The notes below the pieces were generated by a model that worked only from the letters and a program-made list of their open reading frames with translations, made no database searches and was not told where the DNA came from. A stretch of 64,000 bases of DNA from Hanleya hanleyi (Eukaryota > Mollusca > Polyplacophora > Lepidopleurida > Hanleyidae), in contig JAVTVY010037060.1 in NCBI GenBank assembly GCA_036873755.1, positions 94,221-158,220 on the forward strand. Reading direction: 5' to 3'. Made by a program: the position numbers and the translations under genes. Each line of letters opens with the position of its first letter. Within the stretch, counting starts at the first letter, position 1. Below, piece by piece: positions 22,677 through 33,389 of the stretch.

Positions 22677-23267
22677 ATGCTATTCAAACACTCAAGTACA
22701 CTGTTGGCTGACCTGTATCTGTTCTCTTATGAATATGACTATATGCAGGCGCTTTCAAAAACCGATCCATTCAAAGCCCGTTCCTTCTCATTCACCAAAC
22801 GCTATATAGACGATCTTCTCGCTGTGGATAATCGCTATATAAATGACGCAGTGAAGGATATATATCCACCTTCGCTGGATTTGAAGGAAACTACACATAG
22901 CCCTACAGGTACATCATATTTAGATCTCTATCTCTATAAAAATGAAGCGGGCATTCTCTCTCGTCGACTTTATGACAAAAGAGATGATTATAATTTCGAC
23001 ATCATAAACTATCCCTTTCTGGACAGTAATATTCCAGTTGGACCTGCATATGGCGTATACATATCTCGCTTAGTAGCATTTGCTAGATCCTGTGTTAAAT
23101 GTGACGATTTTAATCAACGTCACAAAACATTGTTGCAGAAACTTATAAAACGGGGCTATTCCACCAAGCGCCTTCACTCAAAGTTTCTCAAATTTGGCGA
23201 TACATATCGCATGCTGATAGCAAAATACGAACGTAGCGTGCAAGATCTATGGTGCTACGTTTCGTAA
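22677..23267 (+). pseudogene. Reverse transcriptase fragment (Penelope-like or related), 3' part
   Basis: A 196-codon frame covering the RT palm and thumb: FTKRYIDDLLAVDN is the catalytic YIDD motif, followed by GTSYLDLYLY and by YDKRDDYNFDIINYPFL and AYGVYISRLVAFARSC, a block typical of one widespread group of animal retroelement RTs. I lean to a Penelope-like element but cannot exclude a non-LTR class. The N-terminal RT motifs and any endonuclease are absent, so this is a 5'-truncated relic with a surviving open frame. A second fragment of the same family lies at 52845-52925. Confidence 0.72.
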
Positions 23268-25250
23268 CTTTTGTCTAATTCCGCTTAACCCGGGGCTAGG
23301 GGCCGTTTGAACCCATGTACTTCAATATCTCCATGGTACTCCTATGAACAGTCACAATCAAAGCGTGACTGAGATACATCATTCTTTAGATGACGACTTT
23401 ACAACGAATATTATGGATTAAGAATACTGATCAGCGATACGGATTTGATATTTTTGGAACATCATGATGTCTTGCCGGCATCATTGAAAACTGTTGACCG
23501 CTTCTCTCTTGCAGGAAACAAGCCTATGTTTATGTATACTATGATTGTCTTTTTGAATTTAGTGCTAATACTGTTATATGGAATGTGGAATAGGTCTTTG
23601 GATTATGGACGCGAATATTCTCTAATGGACAACGGCTGGATTATGAATGACGGACTAGACGCCTGTAATGCCTCTGTTACTAAAAGTTCGGTGATGCGTG
23701 GTGTGGTCTGTGGTAAAATTGTGAAAGAAGAAACAATGTGATGTCGTCTATGTTAACATCCGCTAAAGAAGGCCCGAGGCTATGGAGACTGTAGATGTGG
23801 GGTACACTGTATGTACGATTTCGATTCTTTGTCAAACTGGTCCAAAGTAGATGTTGAGACCATATCGGTGTGATTTCATTGAGAATTCCTCGAGAAAGCA
23901 GACTATGGTATCGTACAACAATGATAGTTTTATGGTAAAAAGATACTTCGTTAGAGGTGTTCTTAAAGTATAAGTTTCTAGCAAACATGGGGCAGTTATT
24001 TGAGATTTTGAGACGGAGTATGCGGTCCCCTATGCTAAGTATACGAACATGGCAATTGCGTTCGGAGGGCAAGACTACCGTGAAAGAGGTTGAGGGTTGG
24101 GACACTGTGGTTTTGTGGTGTTTTGCATAGGTTGATCAAATAAAGAACGCCACAGCTCGAGTATACTGGATTTTTAGTGACTGCATTTCCGCCTTCCCCC
24201 TAGCGTCCAAAAGCAGATTTCCTAATTTGTTAAACATGGTTTGAACATGTGCTTCTGCTATTGTGAAATATTAATTAATATCAGTTTTATATAATTCGCA
24301 ATGTTGTATAATCTACTAGTCCCACAGTTTTTAGCGGAGACTTGATAGTTTCAGGCTTACTAGACAGACTTTGAAGAAGTGCGCATCAAATTTATGTGAT
24401 GATCTGTTTTTGTTATCAAAATTACAACGGAGATCCTTTTGATTTCGAAGCAATATTTATGGGACCAGGCCTTCCCGCGCCCCGATTTTCACACATGTTC
24501 TGGATAGTTATCCCAAAGAGAAATATAATATCTTAAAATTCAGAATTTTCCGAACTTCATTTCTATTCCTATTAAATCTTGTCACAGCTGGCTCCTGGTG
24601 ATTCTTTGGTTCATGCCCCGTGTCGCTTAAGTGCCTTCTCAGAGAATAACTCGATCCAGGATTGGTTCCTAGAAATCTCGCTTGTGAGGGGAAGCTCTAA
24701 CACTGGAGCACAGCAGTGCGCTTTTTACAGCTGAATCTCGGCACATAATTACATCAGTAGCCATGTACCACTGGCGTCAAATGCTTATCCCCAATTGCCC
24801 TTGCGAAGTCCAACAGTTCTAGTCTTACACGGCAGTTGGACCAATGTTCATTCCTATCGATAGATTGGCCTTTTCCTCGTTTAAGATTGCCGTTGTTGCT
24901 GTCGTTTTCAAACTTCGATGAACTAGTGTTCGTATATATTTCATCTATCGCTTGTTCATCGTCCTCAATGTCCTTGCTTTCCGCATACGAGAGAGGATCG
25001 TACAATCGTATTTATGGCTACGTGGAGGAACAGGAGAGTGCTGAGTCGACAGGACAACCGTTGTTGGCTTTTGTTATTCAAGGACCAATCTTATTCAAGG
25101 ACTGAGTTTGATTTCGCGGTATTAGATCGGCGGCCTCTCTGTTCTCTTCCGTGGTTCGAGGTTTAGAATTCTTGAACGGGTAGCCATAGAGCTTATTCAC
25201 AGCCCTCTGGTAATTTCGCATGAAATATGTCATATCTTGAGAATAGATTA
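23268..25250. other. No supportable gene
   Basis: About 2 kb without a convincing exon. 23900-24110 has distant similarity to 14600-14820 ('gcaaacatg(g/a)...gcggt(c/t)cc...atgcyaag'), so it is probably old retroelement DNA. The 141-codon minus-strand frame at 23680-24105 shows no domain. Confidence 0.4.
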
Positions 25251-25254
25251 TTCT

Positions 25255-25460
25255 TCCTCTGCCCCGTGGAGCTCCCGGGGTTAAACTGGTGTGTCAGATA
25301 GTTTGTGGTAAGAGGCGACTACCTGGGGCACCCATAGATTTACCGGGTGTGAAACGGAATAGGGCTCCATCCGTGAGGTTATAAATAAATAGGACTCGCA
25401 CGTCGTGATATGACTGAAATATAGTTGAAAGCAACGTTAAATCATATTCGCTCACTCTTC
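25255..25460 (+). repeat. SINE-like dispersed repeat
   Basis: Carries 'gtaagaggcgactacctggg', 'acccatagatttaccgggtg' and the tail 'gtcgtgatatgactgaaat', 'acgttaaatc', combining the two short repeats seen separately at 10560-10640 and 8070-8125. Confidence 0.6.
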
Positions 25461-25559
25461 TCTCCCATGCTTGTAGGCCTATTCGTTTACTGTCATTACG
25501 ATTGTTGAACAAACAAACTAGAGGTTTCGCTTCGAACCTTGATTTGCCAGTCCGACATG

Positions 25560-25640
25560 AAACCTATGCTGTTTTTTTTTTTAACCCTGCCTTGTCATAT
25601 TTCTTCACAATTTCTCCTTTTCCGCGATGAAAAGTGGGCT
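25560..25640 (-). repeat. Dispersed-element fragment truncating the gypsy element
   Basis: 'atttcttcacaatttctcct' and 'tttccgcgatgaaaagtggg' match the inverse of the 21940-21990 part of the 'cacagtgacgtca' family. The retrotransposon RNase H frame stops abruptly at this junction. Confidence 0.55.
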
Positions 25641-25983
25641 AAAACGGCACTAGCATCTACAGCCAGTTTAAAAGGTGAATCAAAATCTGGTGCTGAAAGA
25701 ACTGGCGCGCTCTTCAGTATGGCTTTCAAATTTTCAAAAGCTGACTCGCATTCATCGGTCCAAACATAACTTGCCCTTTTTCTTAAGAGTTAATAGCTCG
25801 GTAATATCCGATAAATTTGGACAAAATGTTCTGTAGTAACCAGCCATACCCAAGAAACGCATCAGTTGTCTCTTACATGTTGGTCTTCGAAATAGAGAGA
25901 TAGCACTAACCTTAGCATCTACAGGTTTTGCCTGACCCTGACCTACAACATGACCCAAGAATGTCACACGTGCATGTCCAAAT
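25640..25983 (-). pseudogene. Gypsy RT thumb and start of RNase H
   Basis: The frame at 25752-26096 contains VTFLGHVV and the connection motif MRFLGMAGYYRTFCPNLSD, the standard gypsy RT-to-RNase H link. A different frame just below it reads the first RNase H strand around 'AVDAS', then stops at the fused DNA repeat near 25640. The catalytic remainder of RNase H is missing. Confidence 0.8.
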
Positions 25984-26777
25984 TCACTTTTTCCAAGGTT
26001 GACTGTCAGCTTGACGATTGAACAGTGCGCGAATTCTCTGTAGATGATCTTCCCATGTATCGCTGTAGACAATGACGTCATCAATGTAAGTCCCACATCC
26101 TTCCAAACCAGAAGTCACACGTTGGTGAGACGCTGGAACGTGGCCGGAGAATTTTGCATTCCAAATGGCATGACTTTGTACTGGAACAGACCTTCGGAAG
26201 TGACCAATGCTGATATCTCCTTCGCATAATCTGTCAGTGGAATTTGCCAAAATTCTTTCAGAAGATCAAACTTTGGCACAAACTTGGCACTTCCCAATTT
26301 ATCAATGCAATCGTCAATGCGTGGAATAGGGAATGTGTCTGTTTTGGTCAATGTGTTCACCTTCAGGATACAAGATGAAATCCAGTTACTATTACTTGGT
26401 TCAATGAAATCTTTGTCCAATAAACACTGAATCTCTTTTTTCGGATAGTTTTGTTTAATGGGATTCAAACGATATGGGTGCTGCTTCACTGGATTAGAAT
26501 CTCCGACATTGACGTCATGTGAAATTTTATCAGTCCGAGTAGGAATATCGGGAAACATATGTTCATATTGACTGAGCAGAATTCGAAGTTCTTCCTTATG
26601 CGCTGGTTCAAGATGACATAACTTGGAATCCAAATTAAGTAGAATGTCAGAGTTCTGTAATTTCGCCGCTGTCATGGGCTCTTCACGAATTTCATTATTA
26701 TCAGGGTCAGAACTAACTACACTTACAGGGTGTACAGTACTGTTAGTGCTGTCTCTGTCTATGTATAACTTTAACAT
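25984..26777 (-). pseudogene. Gypsy reverse transcriptase
   Basis: The frame 26777-26115 reads KQHPYRLNPIKQ (RT start), the palm FDLLKEFWQIPL with the first catalytic Asp, and VMPFGMQNSPATFQRL. A frameshift near 26130 moves the catalytic YIDDVIVYSD into another frame (26250-25984), so RT is broken at its active site. The frame is preceded directly by the integrase C-terminal GPY module, showing IN to RT continuity. Confidence 0.88.
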
Positions 26778-26799
26778 ATTTACATGACATAACAGTTTG

Positions 26800-27465
26800 T
26801 GTTTACGCCTGTCAGGAGTCTGAGTTACATAATTAAGGTCACTTAATTTCTTTCAATGACATAAGGACCATACTATCTAGCCTTAATTGGATTACCAGGA
26901 ATAGGCAGAAAAGCCAGTACCTTCTCACCAGGTTTGAAACTTCGTTTAAGGGCATGTTTATCACAGATTATTTTCATACATTTTTGTGCTGACTTTAAAT
27001 TTGTCATGGCCAAATCACATGCTTTAGTCAACCTGGTGCGAAAGTCCGACACATATTGTAAGAGACTACATGAGTCAAGATCACTGACTAGGAACTTTTC
27101 CTTTAGCAATTTAAGTGGTCCTCTAACTGTATGGCCAAAGACTAATTCAAATAGACTGAAGCCTAAAGTCTCTTGAACAGATTCTCTAACAGCAAACAAT
27201 AACAAATATATGCCTTCATCCCAGTCTTTCTCAGTTTCAAAACAATAAGTCCTAATCATGTTCTTTAATGTCTGGTGAAATCTTTCTAATACGCCTTGGC
27301 TTTCTGGGGGATGGTATGAAAATGATTTGTACTGCTTTATTCCCAATTCATGCATTACTTGTTGAAAAATTCCTGACATGAAATTAGATCCCTGATCAGA
27401 CTGGGGTAGGCCGACAAGTGTGAAAAACTTAACTAAGGCCTTAACAATAGTTTTTGCCTTAATAT
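26800..27465 (-). pseudogene. Gypsy integrase, second half and GPY/F module
   Basis: Reads KTIVKALVKFFTLVGLPQSD with catalytic Asp in QSDQGSNF, then SYHPPESQGVLERFHQTLK with the catalytic Glu region, and ends in FKPGEKVLAFLPIPGNPIKAR. Beyond a stop at about 26872 come the remains of a GPY/F module and the conserved 'TPDRRKHKLLCHVNMLKLY' segment that joins RT. The first half lies at 28377-28557, separated by the insertion at 27466-28376. Confidence 0.85.
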
Positions 27466-28376
27466 CCTCTTGACTAAATCGACGCATCAAAAATCTCCAT
27501 TTTTGTGTTTTGGGGTCACAATAAATGAAAATCATCATGCAAAATTTTAACGCTTCACGATTTGGTCTCTTTAGTTTGTCCACATGTGTGAATATTTTGA
27601 CATCATGACTTCAAGTACAGATAGGGGCTTAACCCAGACCCAGTGAAAATAAACATCTGCCAAGTATGTTTGTCTCTTTCTCTCTGGAATTGAGTATCTC
27701 ACACAAGAAAAAGCTATATTTTTCTTTTTTCTTATGTGCTTAGTTTTGGGTTCACAATATCATGAACAATTTGAATGCCTCCCGGTCTGGTCTGGACATT
27801 GGCACGTGATTACTTGAATTACAGATAATCTAGATGAAGTTAAAATGAGACTTTCAATCATATATATTTGTCTTTCTCACTCTACAAGTGATTGACAACA
27901 GCATCATTCCAGAAAATATTAATCAATGACACCATAAAAAAGGCCGTCACTAGTACATCAATTTTATAGCATATGGTCCCAATGTCCACAATAGTGGACA
28001 CATACTGTTCAAGTTTCGCTGTATCTATATTTATTAAGGAAACAGACCAACACTTCATGCTTTACAAGTCTTTGGGTACCTAGCATTCTTGCTACCCGCA
28101 TAGATTTATTTATTCCAAAGGAATACTTGGAGAATATTTTCCACAAACCTAACTACAAGGGCTCATTTCCACCTGTCGTAGATGAACCGATCTTGTAACG
28201 GCTGAGGCAGGTCACATGACCACAAATCCTTAGGAATGTTGGGTAGATGGCACCACCTGTTAGTCTTCAGTTGAGGATATACATGCTTGCTCTCAGTGAA
28301 ATCGCCTGTTCTTGTGTAGGTGCTAAAATCTTATGTCCACACCTGTGGACGCTGCGATACAAGAGGATATTCCGTA
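27466..28376. mobile_element. 911-bp TIR element inserted in the integrase
   Basis: Both ends are CCTCTTG...CAAGAGG and the flanks are ...CCTTAATAT and ATATTCCG.... Removing the segment and one ATAT copy restores a continuous integrase frame across the junction (Arg-Asn-Ile-Lys). So this is a younger insertion with a 4-bp ATAT target-site duplication. No transposase frame inside; it has a degenerate internal direct repeat (27490-27590 and 27720-27800). Confidence 0.82.
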
Positions 28377-29044
28377 AAGGAATGGCCTCAGGGAACCTGG
28401 TTGAAGCACACATGACTGTTAAAATGTATTGATTGCCCGACTTTGTTTTTGGTAATGGACCAACACAATCTATAATCACCCTACCAAATGTTTCTTCAAA
28501 TGCAGGGATTGGTTGTACAGGGGCATTTGGTATGGTTTGGTTTGGTTTTCCTACCATTTGACATGTGTGGCATGACCTACAAAATTCCGTAATCTCTTTC
28601 TTTAAATTTGGCCAATAGAAATCATTTAGAATTTTGTAATATGTTTTTGTTAACGCCTAAATGGCATGAAAGAGGTGTTTCATGGGCTAGTCTAAGGATA
28701 TCTGAATGATATGAATTTGGTACTACAATATGATACTTAACTGCCCACTCATCATCAGGTGACACATCTGGCTGTCGCCATTTGCGCATCAGAACACCAT
28801 TCTTAGAAAAGTAACACACAGGCTCTTGAGTTACATCACACTCATCTACTGCCCTGTCAATCAACTTGGAAATGTCCTTGTCACTATGCTGTTCATTAAC
28901 CAGCCGTGATTTTGAAATTTTGTCATTAGAACATTCCAATTTGCTATCAAAATGTGGCTTATCAGCCTCATCATTTAAACAAACGAAAGTGTCGGCCAAA
29001 CAAACGCCATCGATGACGTCATCTTTAAGAGACTTTTCAGACAT
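28377..29044 (-). pseudogene. Gypsy integrase, N-terminal zinc-binding and core start
   Basis: 29044-28622 reads a linker, then RLAHETPLSCHLGVNKN with the two His of the HHCC zinc site. After a frameshift near 28640 come the two Cys (CRSCHTCQMVGKPN) and FGRVIIDCVGPLPKTKSGNQ, where the first catalytic Asp of the DDE core is in IIDCVGPL. The reading stops at the insertion point. Confidence 0.85.
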
Positions 29045-29202
29045 TTACTCATGGCTCTAGTAACTGCACAAGCAGGATACAAACTTTGAATTTCGTCTTC
29101 AACTGGATCATAGATCTGATCCAAACAAGGCTTGTCAGCTACAATCGGGTTAACCCCGACCTTATCTCCGCAAGATCATTTCCAAGAAGTAACTGAACGC
29201 CC

Positions 29203-29433
29203 TCAAATGGAAAAACTACTTTTAATACCCACCGTAACAGGCCCAGAAATCAAGTCGGAAGACAGACGCACGTTATGGAGCGGAACGGGTGTATAATTTA
29301 CAGAATCTACTCCGTTAATCAGGACATTACTGCCTGCAGATGAAGAGTCAGAAAACGGCAAAGTATCTGCCAACAAAAGAGACTGGGACGCGCCCGTGTC
29401 TCGCAAAATCTTCACAGGAGTAGCATTAGACAA
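29203..29433 (-). pseudogene. Gypsy aspartic protease
   Basis: KILRDTGASQSLLLADTLPF contains the retroviral-type active site DTGAS, followed by GSNVLINGVD. The flanking frame is broken on both sides (stops near 29440 and 29200). Confidence 0.82.
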
Positions 29434-29599
29434 ATCACTTGAAAGTTACACAAAACCATTGTGGATAAATGGTTCAAAAATCTCCATAACAGGATTTGAA
29501 AAACTCTCAACCTTATCCTTGATAGAACTATTAGGAACAGTGTCCATGGCCATCTTAACGTCCTATACATTATGAACGTCACTAACTTGTTTGGGTATA

Positions 29600-30804
29600 G
29601 ATCTTGAAATGAGGAAACCACTGGGCTTTTGAAAGGCTTGATCTTGTTGTTTTCTTTTCAATTTAAAACAATTAGCCATTAAATGGCTGTCCTTCTTACA
29701 ATAGTTGCAAACGGGAGATTTATTTTGAGTGTTAAAAGTGGGTGGTTGCGACTTTGTGTTTGACCTTTGACCTTTGTAACTGGGGTTAAAAGTTTAGGCC
29801 CTGAGAAAGGGCTGTGTTTGTTACTTGAGAGATTAGACTAGAATAAACTTGGCTTAACCGCATTGACAAATGATAATTTGTGTGTCAGAGCGTATTCGTC
29901 AGCAAAACGCGCTGCCTGATCTGTTGGCATTCTTTTCATCAAGAAATGTTCTAATATCACCATGGATACACCTTTTTAATTCCTCTACCAGCATAAGCTG
30001 TCTAAGGCTTTCAAATTGGTTGTCAATTTTAACAAAAGCAGACCACCTATCAAATAACTGTTGTTTTGAACGAGCAAATGCTACATGAGAGTTTTCTTTT
30101 TCACAACTACGAAACTTTTGTCTATAGGCTTCAGGAACTAATTCATACACTTTATGGATTAAATCCCTCACTGTATCATAATTTGATGCTTGCTCTACCA
30201 TCAATTGAGTGAAAATATCCCTTGAATTTCCGATCAAAACACTTTGAAGAAGTAAACTCCAATTTTATTTTGGCCAGTTCAAATTTTCAGCAGTTTTCTC
30301 AAAATGCAGAAAATATTGATCAGCTTCTTTTTCTTGAATTGATGGGACGAGACGTATTTGACGAGCCGCATCAAATTTTGATTGTGATTGCACAGGTGCA
30401 TGTGCAGGAGGACTTGTTTGCGACTGTAATTCCATATGCTTCATTTCTAACTGAACTGTCTTTCTTTCTCTTTCTCTAATTCCTCTTTTTCTAACTTTTC
30501 TCTCTCTAACTGAAACTGTCTTTTTTTCTCCCTTTCCTCTTTTTCTAATTCTAATTTCTTTAATACCAGCTGATTTTGCATTCTAATTTCCTTATTTCCA
30601 AATCATCAGCTGTTTCCTCAGTTAAATCAAAATCACTTTCATCCCAAAATGTTTAATAATGAGTTTCTTAATTTCTTGCTTTCTCCAAGATGTTTTAACT
30701 TTAGTTTGTAGGAATTTACACAGCGCGAACAAATCCTCTTTGCGTAGTTCGTTAAATTCTTCATGACTAGGCTCTAAGGCAAACTGCGCTGGGTCAAATG
30801 ACAT
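29600..30804 (-). pseudogene. Gypsy gag with SCAN-like capsid and CCHC knuckle
   Basis: Start at 30804 (MSFDPAQFALEPSHEEFNEL), then a low-complexity Lys/Glu-rich region. 30237-29899 carries HKVYELVPEAYRQKFRSCEK and LRQLMLVEELKRCIHGDIRT, a helical capsid segment resembling the SCAN fold. At 29709-29668 lies a zinc knuckle CNYCKKDSHLMANC (C-x2-C-x4-H-x4-C). Published work derives the vertebrate SCAN domain from Gmr1-like gag, which fits the pol order. Several stops separate the blocks. Confidence 0.8.
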
Positions 30805-30937
30805 GCTGATAGCGTACTCCCTGACTTCACAAATTTAGACAATGTTATAAAGCTGTATCGATTTGGAACTATGTGGCAAAGCTGCCAGCTGATCAATAAT
30901 GTAAACAAACTCTCCCGGACGCCAGGCCCCCAATTTC

Positions 30938-31573
30938 TGTTACGTCAAATGAGTGTAACAGAAAGACGTGTGAAGTCAATGATTAACAATCAAATAATTA
31001 TTTACAATACTAAAATCTTATACAATTTAAGTAAGGTTAATACAACAAATAAATGTGTGAAATATAGTCTTACTGGTCAATGCTATACCGGTGTGCACTT
31101 CACAGTCCTTGTTAACGCGCACAAATCACTCTTCTGTATAATGGTAATCCAACACTGCTCAGTTGTACACAGTCTGAGTAAATGTCCGATATCCGACAGC
31201 CTTCAACAAATAGCGTAGACCATGCAGCAGCCAACAGTCAATACACAGGAGTAAACAATCCAACAGTCCGTAATTACAGGCAAAGGTAACACAGCACAAC
31301 AGACCCACATAAAAAGCCAGTTTGAATTCCCTCCTGAATGACTGACTGAATGCGCTATTTATACTCTATGAGGTATTCCAGATCATTCTATCCAATCAAG
31401 GAGCTTCTAGAATACACAGCGTTACCGCATCATCTGACCTAGATACAATTTACAACAGCCTTCCAGAAAGCTCCAAGTGGCTGACCCACATAATAATACG
31501 TAAACAAGCTGGCGTCAGCTCTATATTCTAGAAACATCCACACTGTCTAATAATAGACTACAATACCATGACA
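30938..31573 (-). repeat. Single LTR of the gypsy element (636 bp, ends inferred)
   Basis: Read on the minus strand it starts TGTC at 31573 and ends ...GTAACA at 30938. A TATA-like TATAAATAG lies on the minus strand near 31360. The outer edge falls where the flanking tandem duplication begins. Just inside, at about 30918-30932, the minus strand reads TGGGGGCC...GTCCGGGAG, which looks like a tRNA-Pro-type primer binding site. No second LTR remains in the window. Confidence 0.6.
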
Positions 31574-31579
31574 GTATAA

Positions 31580-32545
31580 TCTTCTGGTTAACCTAATCTA
31601 AAGCACATACCAATAAAATAACGATTCGTGATATTTTTGGATCTCAGGTACGCTTTTATTGTACCTGTTCATGTGGCAACTCGGATGGCATGACCCCGCG
31701 GTCCCTAGCACCGGCATAAGCGTTATTAGATACAAATCTAGAGAGCTATGATGGAAATGCTCTGACAACTCGTATATTGGTAATTGGTGAGCTGTGTCGC
31801 TGTGACAACTCCTACATTGGGGATTCGTGAGCTGTATGGTCGTCAGATGAAAATGACGGCATTTAACACAAAAGGCTAGTCTGTAAGGCTCGATGTCGAC
31901 CCAGCATCAACTTCCCACAATGCTAACATATATCAAAGACCAAAAGTTCTGTACAGGGGGCGGGTATCGGGGACGAAACGTTCACCAGCAGAATCTCGCC
32001 ACATGCAGGTAAAAATTACAAGGCATATAAGGGAAGTGGGGAGAGGTGCCGACATACTGACAGAGCCACATGATTTCACAGTAGTCTTCTGGTTAACCTA
32101 TGCTACTATGAATCTAACGATTCGTGATATTTTTGCTATCTCAGGTACGCTTTTATTGTCCCTGTTCACGTGGCAGCTTGGATGACATTACCACACGGCC
32201 CCTAGCACCGGCATAAGCGGTATTAGATACAAATCTAGAGAGCTATGATTGAAATGCCCTGACAACTCGTGTATTGGTAAATTGGTGAGCTGTGTCGCTG
32301 TGACAACTCGTACACTGGCGATTGGTGAGATGTATCGTCGTCAGATGAAAATGACGGCATTTAACACAAAAGACTAGTCTGTAAGGCCCGATGTCGACCC
32401 AGTATCAACTTCCCACAATGCCAACATATATCAAAGACAAACAGGTTTGTACTGGGGCGAGCCTCGGGGACGAAACGTCCACCAGCAGAATCTCGCCATA
32501 TACAGGTAAAAATTAAAACACATATAAGGGAAGTGGGCAGAGAAT
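31580..32545. repeat. Tandem duplication of a ~496-bp dispersed element
   Basis: Copy 1 (31580-32075) and copy 2 (32076-32545) share 'cttctggttaacct', 'gattcgtgatatttttg', 'caggtacgcttttattgt', 'tctagagagctatgat', 'gtcagatgaaaatgacggca' and 'ggacgaaacg'. The offset between 'acgattcgtg' words is 496 bp. Related shorter copies lie at 8165 and 14190. No coding content. Confidence 0.88.
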
Positions 32546-32589
32546 GCAGGGAATGAAGCTAACGTTTTTAGTAGTGTATTCTCAAATGC

Positions 32590-33290
32590 GGCCTGCAATT
32601 GAGTACTCGTCTGGAAGGGTTCATATGAGTTTCTTCAAATCCAGATATCCATCCGGTAGAAATTCCATCCAGCAATTCTCCAGATATCTTGCAGACAAGG
32701 CCTGTATATACATGTATAAGTAGATGGAAGGACGGAATAACACCGGTTTGGACGAATGCATGCACACATACAAAAACCTGATCAGACGAGAAGGCCATTC
32801 CAATAATTCTTCCATCCAAGTTTGGTGAAATTCCGTGCTGTAGTTCTCCAGATATTCTGCAGGGGACAACCGGACAGACAGACGGACAGACAGCACAAAC
32901 ACTAGATGCCCTCCCCCCTCCCCCCACAGAGTTGGCGGAGACTTGAATATTGGCAGTTAAACTTTGCCATGTTTGTTGAAATTCCATCCATTTGTTCTCC
33001 AGATATCTTGCAGACAAGTATATACATGTACAATTAGATGGCCGAACGGACGGACGGACGAACACCGGACACGGACGGTTGCACGCATACACACCAAAAT
33101 CTTATCAAATGAGGGGGCTATCTCAGTGAAGTTTCCATCCAAGTTTGGTGAAATTTCGTCTAGTAGTCTTTTCAGATATCTTGCAGACCAGACCTGGATA
33201 TACATGTTCAAGTAGAAGGAGTGACGGACGGACACCGGACACAGATACATATCAGTTCAACTAATATCCCGAGAGGCTTTTCCTTGAGGG
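32590..33290. repeat. Three degenerate ~250-bp units with gacggacgg tracts
   Basis: Each unit has 'ccagatatcttgcagacaag', 'tatatacatgta', a (gacg)n-like tract, 'cacatacaaaa' and 'catccaagtttggtgaaatt'. Minus-strand frames here read as Pro/Ser/Val/Arg repeats and are not genes. Confidence 0.75.
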
Positions 33291-33389
33291 AAGAGCTTTT
33301 TGGGTTAGATACATGACGGAGAAACTCTTGTGATGTTAGCCTTTGGTTAAGATTGGCTATTTCTTTCGTCTGAATGCAGGAAATGAAAC

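Larger units (their letters stand above)
25640..31573 (-). mobile_element. Ty3/gypsy-class retrotransposon with integrase before RT (Gmr1-like), truncated
   Basis: Order along the minus strand: one LTR (30938-31573), gag (30804 to about 29600), protease (29433-29203), integrase (29044-26873, interrupted), reverse transcriptase (26777 to about 25984), start of RNase H to about 25640, then loss. Ty3/gypsy elements normally have RT-RH-IN; IN before RT in a gypsy-type pol is the mark of the Gmr1-like group. Frameshifts, stops and the missing 3' LTR make it defective. No restored reading is given. Confidence 0.88.

Noticed and set aside
23680..24105. 141-codon minus-strand frame as a gene
   Set aside because: No recognisable domain or splice context, and the DNA has distant similarity to 14600-14820, suggesting old repeat.
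32568..33250. Overlapping minus-strand frames of 93-174 codons
   Set aside because: They translate 'gacggacgg' repeat units into Pro/Ser/Arg/Val runs in all frames; no domain or splice logic.
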